Below, piece after piece: positions 11,312-24,060 of a stretch of DNA of 64,000 nt. A program made the position numbers and the translations under genes. The DNA lies in the NCBI GenBank assembly GCA_905221605.1, contig CAJNDS010002188.1, positions 1 to 64,000 of the forward strand, in the 5' to 3' direction. Source of the stretch: Symbiodinium natans (taxonomy: Eukaryota; Sar; Dinophyceae; Suessiales; Symbiodiniaceae). Each line of letters opens with the position of its first letter. Position 1 is the stretch's first letter. A model generated the notes under the pieces. That model was not told the DNA's origin and ran no database searches. It saw nothing but the letters and a program-made list of their open reading frames with translations.

Positions 11312-13968
11312 TTAGGTTGAAGGCATCCACGTCTGAAATTTTCTTGAGAATCATGTCTTTGTCCGGCTGGGATGAAGCGGAGCAATCCCTGACATCCAAC
11401 AGCGCCAATTTGTCGTAGTTGAGGTCAACAGCTTGTTGAGATGAAACTTGTATCCTTGCAGGTATACGAAGTACGTTGGCCTCCACAATCTCAGCAACAC
11501 ACCATGCTCGATACAAAACTTCAAATTCGGCATCCACCACAATGAGCTGCCCAAAGCATCTCACCTCGACTGGGGCATAGCGCATGTGCCGTTCTGTGCC
11601 CACCTCTACCCTTTCCCCTGTGGCTGTCCTAAACCCTGACGCACGCAGCCCCAAAAGCCAACAACCTAAGTCCTGAGCCCTAACCCACCCTGGTCCCGAA
11701 GCCCTTAAGCTACATCTAAGACCTAAACACTGACCCCCATAGTTGTGGGATGTTGTGGGCGCTTGAGCCTGTGCCGCCTTCACCGCAAGTCCACAATGCC
11801 GTCATCCCAAAGCCCGAAAAAAAGCCCTTCGCCCCCGAAAGGACTTGCCGTCTTCCGGCTGGAAAGCTAGCAGGCCCAGCAAGAATGAACAGTTCGTGAA
11901 TCTAGACCTGCAGATACCTGCAGCCCAGCAGTCCTCCAGCCGCAGGAGCAAAGCGCGATGCCGTGGTGCTGGCGGCAGCCACAGTTGTGGCCGCGGATCC
12001 AGCCCGCACGGCTTAAAGCTTAAAGTGTTTGGGGTCCAGGGTTTTGGTAGTTCCGGCGGGTAGCTAATCCCCTTTCCTTTCCATGCCGCTTCAAGGAATT
12101 TCACAAAAAAACTAGCGCGTTCCAACCGATCAGCCTCGAATGAGCCAAGTCGCTTCTTCGGCGAGATACGTCATCATGTCCTCAGCAGGGTTGGATGCCC
12201 CGGAAGCCACAACCACGAGATCGTTCTGCAATACGAACAGCTAACAGTCAGTACAGACGGAAGCGTGACAGACGAACTACGATAGCAGAGCGAAGCAGGG
12301 GACGGGCAAATTGCTACGGCAATTGCAGCGGAGGAGGGTTGCTGGAGGCGGGGGGGCGGAGAGGGGGGCGAGGGGAATGGGGAGGAGAGAATGGGAGTAT
12401 GGAGGAGGGAGGGTCGGGGGACAGGGAGGGGAGAGGAGGGGGCAGGGGGGGGAGGGGAGAGGGGGAGGGTTGAACTCACTTCACTCTGCAGCAGGCTAGT
12501 GTGTCGCATCACAAACCTGATGTCACAGCATGTAGAAAAGCGTTAGGTTCACGCCATTCATGATTTTATTAACAGGATCCTGCACGGAGGTACGCACTTC
12601 CTAACAGCCTGAGCGAAAGATAAATCTTCTTGTGTCCTCGGAAACTTATGAAGCAAGTGTACTGCTGTTCGCTCACTTCATTCGCTTACTTTTTCCGTTC
12701 ATGCCAGGCCGCATCAAACTTGTTGAGTTCGCATCGTGCATCGGTATGGCTGAACACCTTCTCTGTTCTGCAGTCGCACAGTGGGAAGGCTTCTCCGGTG
12801 ACGGAGTCGTACCTTTTGGAGTTCCAGGCTTTCCATTCACGTGTACCATCAGGAGGCTCGGGTCCAAAGCCGGAACAAATGCTGGCGTGCTGATTGATGG
12901 AGAAAGCCTCAAGCAGGACTTCGTACCAAGAGGGCTTGACATTGCAGACCACTCAGACAAGGCATTCTCACTAACCCGACAACATCCCTGTGATTCTCCT
13001 GTTGCTGTCAGTTGAAGCCTCACGTTTGTAGCCTCTGATAGCCCTTGCAAGGTTGTCTGGCAAGACTGTGTGGTTTGTCTGATGAAGCCGCAGCACGCAT
13101 ATCCAGTAGGTGACATCAAGCTTGTCGGCCAGCTGAGCCTCGATCTCACGAACCCCAGGCTTCGTTGCGATCAGCTCAGAAATGTCTGAATACACGTGTC
13201 CTCAGTAACTTCGTTGTGCGGATAGGCTCTAGATAGAAGTGGAGACGGCAATGGTGACACGAAGCGATGCTGCGTTACTCAGGTGCAGGCGCCCCAAGGC
13301 ATCGGCTACGACAGCAGCTACCTCGGCGCAGTGTCATCCTGCCCTCTTGAGAACTCGTCTACATTCCTGACCTGTAGTTCAGCTGTGCAGATGACAAATG
13401 CAGACATCAACTATGAGGTTCTGCAGCAAAGTTGAGGCAGGGGGCTAAGTTTGCAAAGGTGTTCGTCCAATTGTGTGTGACCATACACTGAGGCCTTGTG
13501 TACTCCCCATCTGCCCAGACCGATGCCAGCGCCAGGCCATCGTGCCCAACTCGAGACTCAGGGATGATGGCTTCCCGCACGACGTCGTTGGTTTGCGACC
13601 GTCCTGGGCACTGAAAGAGGTAGTCGAGGCGCGACAATGGATGCACACTCTTGCATGCTTTCGCTTCCTAAAACTCAACTGTTCCACTCTTTCGGCCCGC
13701 CCTGCCCTTAGTTACAGCCTGCCCTGGGCCCTGGGCCTGCGTGACAGCATAAGAAAACAGAAGCATTAAATCAGCTTGTGCCACTACTAGTGAATACCAG
13801 TGGTGACCAGCGTTTCGCCCGAACTTCGATCAAAAAAAAGCAGCCCAAGGAGCTTGGATCAAACGCAGGCATCACCTCCCCAGTGAGAAGCTGCTCCCAG
13901 AAGTGCAGGAGGGCGCCGAGGCGAAATCCACGGCTCGCCAACTGCTTTACCACCTCACCATAGACGGC
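11312..13968 (-). CDS. Uncharacterised dinoflagellate RAWCVAE-type domain protein
   Basis: Six exons assemble in frame: 13968-13854, 13603-13446, 13321-13279, 13200-13097, 12907 to about 12713, and about 11569-11312. Motifs in order are LGALLHFWEQLLTGEVMPAF, TNDVVREAIIP (across a GC-AG intron), CMVTHNWTNTFANL|VAAVVADALG (GC-AG), DKLDVTYWIC|AFSINQHASIC (GT-AG), RYDSVTGEAFPLCDC with CELNKFD, and VVDAEFEVLYRAWCVAEIVE. The last is followed by LLDVRDCSAS, DKDMILKKI and DVDAFN. I recognise this order from a large family of hypothetical proteins in Symbiodinium-like genomes; function unknown. The conserved WC-E and His/Cys-rich stretches suggest a folded, perhaps enzymatic or TIR-like domain, which is speculation. 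The true start codon lies upstream of 13968 and was not identified. Downstream it probably continues into the coiled-coil exons at 10.7-7.8 kb. Confidence 0.85.
12335..12478. repeat. G-rich polypurine tract (plus strand)
   Basis: Over 140 bp of almost pure G/A with many GGGG runs (GGGGGGGCGGAGAGGGGGGCG and similar). It lies inside the long intron between the last two exons of the conserved-domain gene. It has G-quadruplex and triplex potential; the transcribed strand is the other one, so the pre-mRNA would be pyrimidine-rich here. Confidence 0.85.
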
Positions 13969-14249
13969 CTGCGACATGCAAACCGGACGCATTCCAGTCA
14001 CTCCGTCTGATGATGCATTCATGATGGATTGATGCCGTGATCAGAATAACATGATCTAGTGGTGCTGCGACCTGATCGTCCAGTGTCAGCAACTGTGACA
14101 TGGAAGTGAGCCCTCGCGTGCTGCTGCGTGATCTTATCCTTGGACGATGGCTCGATCTCTCAATATGGTTCAAAGATCTCTGTCGACCAGTCGGCCGATT
14201 TAGATTGTGCGGATGTCCGGCAGCTCGCCGGTCGGATGTACTTCTAAGC

Positions 14250-14507
14250 TCTGGACTCTTCATCCTCATCTGCAGGAGGTTGATCTTGCCACAGGATACC
14301 AGACAGAAAAGCAACCTTGGGCACTGATGATCTACGGGTAGTGGCCATCAGCCCGCAATACTTGCTGTCAAATGCGTTTGCTGCACTAATACGCTCCAGA
14401 GTGTGTTGTAAGGTTGTCACGCCCACGGCATTGATGACCTGCGTTGGTCTCATGAGCCCGCAACGTTCGCCATGTTGGCTTTCAACAGCAGTCGCTGCAC
14501 GGGTGCT
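14250..14507 (-). CDS. Probable exon upstream of the RAWCVAE-type gene
   Basis: The open minus frame begins after a CTCCAG acceptor near 14508 and contains ATAVESQHGERCGLMRPTQV, VTTLQHTLERISAANAFDSK, VAFLSGILWQD and an acidic end PPADEDEESRA with a stop. The CGLM tetrapeptide occurs twice about 30 residues apart, hinting at an internal repeat. It could be the C-terminus of a separate small gene or the 5' part of the next gene. Confidence 0.45.
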
Positions 14508-14714
14508 CTGGAGACACTGACAGATCCGTACTCTGTTGTAACTAAGGTTGTCACACCATCAAAGCGACGGATCATACCTTAGCTTGGCTAGTGATGCAAC
14601 TATACTTGTGAGATCTTGTGATGGGATGGAACTGCTCGGACGCAGCCTATGCGCAGCTTCATCAAATGAAGAACTCACGCCTGCAAGCCATGCACGGCGC
14701 CATGGCGCTCAGGA

Positions 14715-17622
14715 GAACCTAATGTACATCTCTTGCAACCGAGCAGCTCAAGTAGAACCAACAGGTCCTCTTGATCTCATCGTACTTGTCTGGGTCTACG
14801 AGCTCCACGAACTTGATGATGTTGATAACAAGCCAGGTGCTATAGGTGGTGATGCCCAGTGTTGCACATATCATGAACTCCATACCTCAGTTTGTGCACA
14901 CAATTGCCCTTTTGTTCTGTATCCAAGTCCGATGATTTCTTCCGAAAACATGATAGAAGCTGAGTCGTCTGCATACAATGCGCGCTGCCCATCGGGCTTG
15001 TTGCTTGGGAGGGCCTCTCACTCGTTGAATCTCTCTTCGGAGTCGATGCAGACTGTATGCCAAGGTCCTTCTCGCTGGATGCTACAAGTGAAACAGACTC
15101 CACATGGGTTGACAGCGCTAAAGCCGCTAGAACCTGTGTCCTGAGCTAGGAAAGCCCTGACCATGAAGAGCCAAGACCAACAAAAAACAAGGAGGAGACC
15201 GCAATGGCCGGCCCCACTCAACATGTGACAAACCAGCCTCCAGCTATGGAGCCAAGTTTTCACAGAGGAAATGATAGAGACTCCAGTTTCGAGAGGGGCT
15301 GGAAAACTCGATGTAAGCTCTGTGTGTGTGTGTGTCTCGACGATGCTTTCACATGTGTGTGTCGACGATGCTTCCACAGCTGGTGTCCAGCGTCCTGCAT
15401 ACATCGATTGTGTATACCAGCCAGATCGTGATGAACACTGTTCGGATAATCAACGCAGCCACCAGCCCAAGGTCACTCTGAAGACCACGCTGCATTGCCG
15501 TGCAAACAGCGTTCGCAACAAAAGCACCGCACATGACGAACATCCAAGCACTGGAGTCGCAGATTCTCGGTGCACCTGCTGTCTTCATTTGCCGCATTCC
15601 TCAGCATAGAACTTGATAAATCTGTATTGCGTAGGTCTGTCGTTTAAAAGCCTGTATAAGATACTGTGCTGAATCCATCAGCCAAGTCGCGAGTTTGGAA
15701 TATGCACACAATCCAGCCGAGAACCACACTCTCTAAACTGACTGCGAACGCAAGGGCAAAGTCGCAAAACGTCTTGAAGCCATATGCCTTGCCAGCCTCA
15801 TAGAAGGGGTACACCATCGTCGTGAGCCAAAGCCCAAATGCGCACCATTTGGCGTCGTGAGCGTAAGTGGAGGGGGGATGCTTCTTCAGAATGCAAAGAA
15901 TGTAGACAGTGGCAATGAGTACCACAGCAGGCAATGTCACCCAGCGCTTTGCTATGGGTCGTTGCAGTGTCCCCCAAGCTGGCAGCAGTGTCCACGGATA
16001 TGTTGCAGCATATGCCTGAGTTGTCACTCCGAGTGGCTGAGTGTGGACTGTCGTTCATGTTTGTCTCCTGGCAGCCGGGATGAGGCCTCATGACTCGATG
16101 TTGCTAACAACGCATACTGCTGCCGAGCTGCCGTTAGTACAGCAACAAGGCTGCAAATTCCCATCTTACATCTCCAGGGAACTTGTCTTACCACCCCAGA
16201 ATCAGGAAAATGAATCACTGCAAGGAGGAGCCCAGTGCATATTCCCAAGCCTGACGGCGCTAGTTGGCCAGCCCAACCTGGCGTGCGAATTCGAATCTAT
16301 ACTCGATACAGTAGCCTCGACCCCAAATGTAAAGAAGCTTCCCAAAGGCCCCCAAAGGCTGCAAAAGACCAAAACTGCAGTGAATTGCGACCCTGCAGCG
16401 GCATTAGGGTAATACGTCATAAAGTTCAGGGTCTCGCGGGATCTCGTGGGCTGCTGAAGCCCCAGACCCACATGGCCAAAAATATATGGAGGCGAACTGG
16501 GACACAGACGGCTACGGCTCCGAAGAATACCAACACCCCCAAAAAATCGGGCATTGCTTCTGGAGATGATGGAAAATGCAAGGTTTTTGTTGTCGATATC
16601 TACTTAAGCTTGGACAACCGACACAAAAGGTCCTGCATCACTGGTATGCCGTCCGACTTGCGCTCCCTAGCTGCTGCAATACGCCATCAATCCGCGCACA
16701 GGACAGCAAGGTGGAATCGCAAATGAAAGCTCCAACTGCTAGAGGGACAATCCGCGCGACTAGCAAAAGAGCGGCTTCTCTCGGACGAGCGGCCATCGGA
16801 ATGCAATGCGCTGGCACTTAAACCGACAAGGATGAGAAGGATGAAGCCAGTAGTCAGGCGCCTTGGCGAGCTGAAGAGTGGCGATAGCCAGCAGCACAAG
16901 CAAGCACTGTCCAAAATGCGCCACCCTGTCAGGCACACTGCTGCTATACATCTGCTGCCCGCCTCTTCAGTGCGCGCATATGGCCAATGGGCTGGAGGCC
17001 TGTTTCCATGTGAATAAGCTTGAGCCAGTGGCCATTCGGGCAAAAGTATTTCGCACTGCCGTCCCGCGTTGTGTGTCACGATGCGCCGCGCGAGAAATGT
17101 CAAGAGAACCATCCCATGACCCTTGCCGAAGACAGAGCCACATGCGTCCTCCAAGGCATCCCTCGCCTCTTTGAACTTGTCCTGGTGAGAGAGTGATGTG
17201 TGATGAGACAGCATATGACAGCCCTCTCGATCCTGCTGGAACCTGTATTTATCTAGAAGCCGCAGTCGGCTAAAGTTTGTTGGTCCTGAGTGTCGCTGTC
17301 GAGCCTGACCAACTCCGCATCCAAGCGGCTGGTGGTCTCTTGTAGGGTCCTGACAAGTCATGCTTTTGCTTGCAGGCACAAGCATGATCTCCTGGCCCTT
17401 GCCACGGGCTGTCATGAAAGCCACGTGGGTGGCGCTTTGATGACATCGTGACTTTTTGCATATCATGTATGCCCGAGCCTGTCCAACATGTCGTCCCGTG
17501 CTACTCGTTCCGACTGCTCCTGCCACAAAGGCCATTAGCACTTGACCGAACTCGGCTCTTTCTGTACTGGCATTACGGCCCCGACTATCATGTGCTGTTG
17601 ACTTCTGCTCGCTGTTTGACAT
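14715..17622 (-). CDS. Multi-pass membrane protein, unidentified
   Basis: Probable start ATG at 17622 (MSNSEQKSTAHDSRG), 74 nt after the stop of the preceding coiled-coil gene. Likely exons are: 17622-17479 (VLMAFVAGAVGTSS; GC donor after RHVGQ); about 17182-17125 (DKFKEARDALEDACGSVFG; GC donor); about 16940-16864 (FGQCLLVLLAIATLQLAK); about 16700-16610 (AAARERKSDGIPVMQDLLCR); about 16040-15675 (TLPAVVLIATVYILCIL, CAFGLWLTTMVYPFYEAG and LESVVLGWIVCIF); about 15580-15370 (AWMFVMCGAFVANAVC, ALIIRTVFITIWLVYTIDVC); and about 14880-14715 (EFMICATLGITTYSTWLVIN, VDPDKYDEIKR). That gives roughly seven to eight hydrophobic segments. No transporter or channel signature was recognised. An alternative frame of 311 codons covering 16687-17622 exists but mixes introns with exons. 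Exon order and number between 15.1 and 14.9 kb are uncertain. Confidence 0.6.
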
Positions 17623-17698
17623 GAATCAGCAGAGCACGCGAATCAACAAGATGCAGCCTTCGTCAGTCTCTGAGTGGTCAGTTCACACTCCTTGGTCA

Positions 17699-18930
17699 CT
17701 CTGCGGATCGATGCCGGATCTGGAAGCTTGCGCGCAGCGCTTCTTGGACATGGCCCCTGGCATTTCCGAAGCGCGTGTTCAGGTCGGCCAGTTCCTGACA
17801 CTTGCACTTTCTTGCATCTTCTTTCCGTGTGAGTTTTATGTGCAAAGAGAGGGTAGAGGCCGGGTAGGCCTCTTTCATCTGCTCCTTCAAGGATTCCACG
17901 TCCTGCGTGTCTTCCGCTGATCTTGTGGAATTGGTTCATTTACCAAGTAGCAATGACAGAGCGGCCTCTAGTCGATGTCGAATCAAGGGCTTCAACGGCA
18001 TGTGATCACAAGGTCCTTTGTGATCCTTTCGGCCATTGCGTTGCCCTCTGATTGCCACAGGTTCACGCTCACCTAAGCGTTCATGCGGCTTAGGCTTACC
18101 ATGGCTTACCTCATCTTGAGATCCCGAGCTGCTCCGAACTGCTCACAATTCGAACGAGGGTGTGCCAGGCCTTGGCCTCCTCCAATCTCTGCAGCTCATC
18201 CAGGTGAGATTCGAGCTGTATCCTGTGATCCTCCTTTGTCGCTTGCGCCTGGCAGCAGCTCTCTCACAGTGTTGATCTATATTGATCTTCAAGATCACAG
18301 CTTCTGTAGTGATAGCTTCCGCTATTAGCATCAATCGTCAGTCCTCCGTGTCCAGGCGGTAGTCCTCCTCCTGTAGCTTGTCGAGGCTGGCATTGACCTC
18401 ATCAAACCTGGAAGATCATGTGCTGGCAGTTGCTAGCCAACATTTCCAGGACTTCTTTCCAACTGCTCACGTGCTTTGACAAACATTGACAAAGGTTGAC
18501 CAGATGCTGGCACAAGGTTGGACTTCGGGGTTCGGGCTGCTCATCCACCCGAAGACCAAAGGCATCGAGTTGGTCCAGGATCTCCTGCGCGTGTCGTGTA
18601 ATTCTTCGGCTTGCTATAGCCCACAGGAGCCAACATCTCCCAAGGGATGCAGACGACTCGTTCTGACTCCCCGATGAACGCACATCGTCATGGCGAAAAG
18701 ACCCCATGCCTAAATGGGACAAGCCCAAGTTAAATCTTTCACAATTCTTCAGAGTGCCAAGAGCAATGTCCTTGTGGTGCTTTGCATCCAGCTGCTTCAC
18801 GGAGTTGCTGTGTTGCCTGGCCAGTTGCTAGGGACTGCTACAGTTCTTCCAATGACTATCATAGGTCCCTCTTGCCTGACTTCGTCAAGGTCGCGAAGGA
18901 TGGCTGCGTCGTCATCCTTCAGACCCTCAG
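17699..18930 (-). CDS. Coiled-coil protein gene (3' part)
   Basis: Successive minus-strand exons carry heptad-type helices: about 18930-18880 (GLKDDDAAILRDLDEV), about 18610-18415 (HAQEILDQLDAFGLRVDEQ, LCQHLVNLCQCLSKHVSSW, LEMLASNCQHMI), 18407 to about 18340 (FDEVNASLDKLQEEDYRLD, AG|G acceptor), 18248 to about 18130 (ATKEDHRIQLESHLDELQRL, AG|G acceptor) and about 17915-17699 (DVESLKEQMKEAYPAS, CQELADLNTRFGNA, stop after HRSAE). The protein would be a long cytoplasmic coiled coil, structural or motor-associated; no head domain lies in this window. Upstream exons may lie in or beyond the repeat-rich region at 19-20 kb. Confidence 0.65.
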
Positions 18931-19181
18931 CATTCCGAGTGTGACTCTTGCGACCGGAAGCTGTGACCTGTTGTGACTCACATTTGTCGCTCTCTCATCT
19001 CTCTCCTTCCGAGCACTCGCATACGAGCACGACCTACGGACAGAAAAACGACAGGGTGTCTCGTCCTACTCACAAGCCCCCTTATCCTTGCACGCTCTTC
19101 TTTCGTTTTCTTTGTCTCTCGCTCTTTCTTTCTTTCTTTCCTTCCTTCCATCCTTCTTTCTTTCTTTCTTTCTGGGGGCAT

Positions 19182-19195
19182 GGGGGCAAGCCCCC
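19182..19195. repeat. GGGGGC-AA-GCCCCC hairpin, copy 1
   Basis: A perfect 6-bp stem with a two-base centre beside a TTTC array, followed by GCCTGCCCCTGTATTCGGGA. Copy 2 (19584-19599) has the same stem, an AGA centre and the matching downstream sequence GCCTGCCCCGGTATTCGGGA. Copy 3 is at 28395-28408. Confidence 0.85.
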
Positions 19196-19583
19196 GGGCG
19201 TCACGCCTGCCCCTGTATTCGGGACCGCTCCAAATGACACTGGTGCTGGGCCTGTGAAGGCGAGACGCGTTTTCCCCCTTACCCCTATACCCCCATATAC
19301 CCTAAGCATCTCTCGTTCTCTATTTTTTTCTTTGGGGCTAGGGGCAAACCGCACGCCAAGCCGCGCCCCACTCCTGCTCCTCAGAGACCCCTAGCACCCG
19401 CGCTTCGGCCGCTCTTCGGCCGCGCCACAGCAGCCCACCTACGAGGTCCATTTTTAACCCCCAACCCTGTTCCCCCACGGCGTCCCTCATCCTTGGTAAG
19501 CTTCCTGAAGTCAACCTCCCACGCCCCATTTTCTTCTTGCGAAGGTGCCCCCCCTGAGGGGAAGACACCGGCCCCGACGGCCC

Positions 19584-19599
19584 GGGGGCAGAGCCCCCC
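19584..19599. repeat. GGGGGC-AGA-GCCCCC hairpin, copy 2
   Basis: Same stem as at 19182-19195. It is followed 5 nt later by the shared 20-base block (GCCTGCCCC, GTATTCGGGA) and then a long CT array. Confidence 0.85.
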
Positions 19600-19636
19600 A
19601 GCTGATGCCTGCCCCGGTATTCGGGAGTCCTCGCCC

Positions 19637-19691
<55 letters not shown>

Positions 19692-19792
19692 TCCTCTTCT
19701 TCTTCTACCCAGCGTAGGGGCCCCTCAAAGGCGCCCCGGCCGCGCTGGCCCGCTGCTTGCTTGCTTGCAGCGCGCTTAACCCCTCGCTGCTT

Positions 19793-19866
<74 letters not shown>

Positions 19867-19945
19867 CTGCACGCATGGCCCCCCCCGAAAGGAAGGCCGC
19901 CCCGAGGGGCGCGTGAAGTCCAAGGGTCAGTTTGTTCGGAAGGCC

Positions 19946-19998
<53 letters not shown>

Positions 19999-20374
19999 GC
20001 GCGCTTAGCCCCCCCCGAAGGGAAGGCTGCCCCTAAGGGTGCGCGAAGTCCACGGGTCCGTTGGTTAGGAAGGGCCACGGTTTTCACGGCCCCTCTGAAA
20101 TCACGAGGCGTGTGGTTTCCCCCAGGAATTCAGCAATACGAACGGAATGCCCCCATGCCAATTATCCCCATCTAGTTTTGGCCCTCGGGTTCCCCCACTC
20201 TGTTCAGCCTCGAAGTTTGCTACTTGTTGTTTCTACTGGTACTCGCCAGGCCCAGGGTTGCGGCTTTCCTCCCCTTTGCGGATGCTAATACGGGATGTGG
20301 GATGTCTACAAACACAACACACTTGAGGTCCCCCGCACTGTGCCCCCACTCTGGCCGGCGTGGTTGGGTCTATT

Positions 20375-22052
<1,678 letters not shown>

Positions 22053-22269
22053 TGTTCTTTTTCCTCTCGAGTCTGTCTCCTTCTTCTTCTGCATGCTTTA
22101 GGGCTCCCCCCCCTTCTCTTTCTCTCTGTTATTCTCCCGTCCTAGTGACGACTCCATGCCAGCACATGAGCGGCGGACTGTTATCTTCTGGTTCACATCC
22201 TGAAGTGCTTTGTCCTTAGCCAACAACCAGCCGGACATCCAACTTTAATCCGACGGTCTTTGAAAGTGC

Positions 22270-22575
22270 ATGCTGCCAGCTGCTGCCACCACCCGGAGCC
22301 GTAGAGACCAAGGTCCCGACCAGCACTTCGTTCATCTCACGGCGTGCTATGCCGACCGTCTGCGAGGCGTTCAGAAATGGACAGAACATTTTCAGCAAAT
22401 TCCTGCTCTGCTATGGAACTGCTTTGGACTTCTCGTCGGCGACATACAGAGGGAGCTGCGTAAGGAGCCGGCTCTCTCGGTCCTTTCATCAGTGGTGGCG
22501 ATCAGCCGCTCCTCTCAAGCAGCTGATCTTCATTTGTTCAAACGTTCTGTTCCAACACCTGCTTCTCACTCCTAA
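22270..22575 (+). CDS. Possible plus-strand exon, unidentified
   Basis: One of the few plus-strand frames with protein-like composition: FVHLTACYADRLRGVQKWTE, ALLWNCFGLLVGDIQREL and ALSVLSSVVAISRSSQAAD, ending in a stop. No family was recognised and no splice partner found. The minus strand is also partly open. Kept at low confidence because every other gene here is on the minus strand. Confidence 0.25.
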   Translation: MLPAAATTRSRRDQGPDQHFVHLTACYADRLRGVQKWTEHFQQIPALLWNCFGLLVGDIQRELRKEPALSVLSSVVAISRSSQAADLHLFKRSVPTPASHS

Positions 22576-22819
22576 TGTTAAGGAGACAATAGCACCTGTT
22601 TCACAGTCTCTGTCGAAGGGTGCAAAACTCTGGACATGTGCATTTCCCTCAAGAACTGTGGGAAAGGATGCAACGAAACACCGAAATTCGTGTGGACGAT
22701 TTGGATTAGTTTGGATTTGACTCGACAAAACTCACTTCTTCAGAAGGCAGTTATAAGAGGCTGGCGTGGCGGCACCAGACACCATGAAGAGGCAGAAGCA
22801 TCAAGGTAAAGGAAAGCAA

Positions 22820-22822
22820 GAA

Positions 22823-22854
<32 letters not shown>

Positions 22855-22870
22855 GGAGAGAGAGAGAGAG

Positions 22871-22905
<35 letters not shown>

Positions 22906-23029
22906 GAGAGAGAGAGAGCGAAGAAACACACACGAACACCAAGACACTGAGTGAGACCGGCACGAAAAACAAACACACACACACACACAGACAGAGAGAC
23001 AAACACACACACACACACAGACAGAGAGA

Positions 23030-23067
<38 letters not shown>

Positions 23068-23073
23068 GAGAGA

Positions 23074-23117
<44 letters not shown>

Positions 23118-23145
23118 AACACACACACACACACACACACACAAC
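22820..23145. repeat. GA/GAAA and CA/GA mosaic repeat
   Basis: AG array (22825-22875) followed by GAAA and GATA units. Then, from about 22968, there is a higher-order unit of CA repeats ending in ACAGACAGAGAGAC, present three times with different CA lengths and followed by plain CA to about 23140. Confidence 0.95.
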
Positions 23146-23149
23146 CGAG

Positions 23150-24060
23150 CCAACAAACCGCCAAGACACCCATGTGCCAACAACATCTGTCATGAAGGTT
23201 TCACGGTGAAAGCATACTGTACGCTTGCGCCCAACCCATGCCCCACCTAACAGAGCCCTACCGCAGCCATATGGGACTTACTACAAATACAAACAAAATA
23301 GGGTCTTATCACGAACGGTGCAAAGAGCCGTTTCCAACTGCAACCGATTGCGTCATAGTGTGTACGTCCAAGGTGGGGATTCGGGCTGGTCTTTGCTTGG
23401 GGCTTCAGAACATCAGTCTGTGTTACTGGTGGAGTCTTGCCACCCTTCACCCTTGTGCTTTGCTGAGCTGGGTCCTGCGTTAAAGCAAAACAAATCCGAG
23501 GCCCCAGGCTTCTGGCAACTGGGCGAATGAATCACTATCCTACCACACCCGAATGCCTTAATCCCTCCAGAAAAGGCCGACAAACTGCTGCATTCTCTTG
23601 CAGGAGGAGACCATGCTGGGACCCCCTAAGTGTAGTCCAGTGAACTCTTGCTTTCGTGTCGCGCGGAAGCTGCTGGCTGGGCTTTCCCCATAAGGCCAGC
23701 AACCGCCTACAAAACCCATTTTGTAGCTTTGCTGAGCTGGTTCCCGTGTAGTCGCCTGAGACCCATCCTCAGAGCCCTGCAGCTGTGGTGAGCCTCGGTC
23801 CCGCCTTCGCTTTAGACACCTGAAAATGCCTGAAATTCGACATTCAGAGCACGGAAACACCGCATTCTTGTAGCTCGGGTAACCTGCTGGCAAATGTTGG
23901 CAGGACACTTAAAACAGAACTTGGTCACCGCTGGCCACAAACATCCTGACCATGTAGAGGGATGTAAGGGGTTCTGACTGGTGTTCGTACTATCCGATCC
24001 ATCCATTTACTGCACCTGCAAGTATCTCTTCGAATGAGGGGCTCTTCATGTAAGACATGC
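23150..24060. other. No supported gene
   Basis: Open frames of 60-116 codons exist on both strands without motifs or clear splice structure. Probably intron or intergenic DNA following the gene at 24-25.4 kb. Confidence 0.35.

Larger units (their letters stand above)
19085..20085. repeat. CT-rich repeat cluster with duplicated GC-rich units
   Basis: CTTT/CCTT arrays at about 19100-19172 and pure (CT)n at about 19640-19690, 19795-19866 and 19951-19996 alternate with GC-rich segments. Two of these segments are copies of one unit: 19867-19950 and 19996-20080 both run from CCTGCRCGC through CCCCCCCGAA, GGAAGGC, GCCCC, AAGTCCA-GGGTC and GTT-GGAAGG, with about 80 percent identity by eye. A CT array precedes each copy. 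Long open frames here ([18 protein letters not shown]) are repeat artefacts. Confidence 0.93.

Noticed and set aside
16687-17622. Single 311-codon minus frame
   Set aside because: The start is probably real, but splice signals and hydrophobic segments in other phases show that the frame runs through introns. The gene was described as spliced exons instead.
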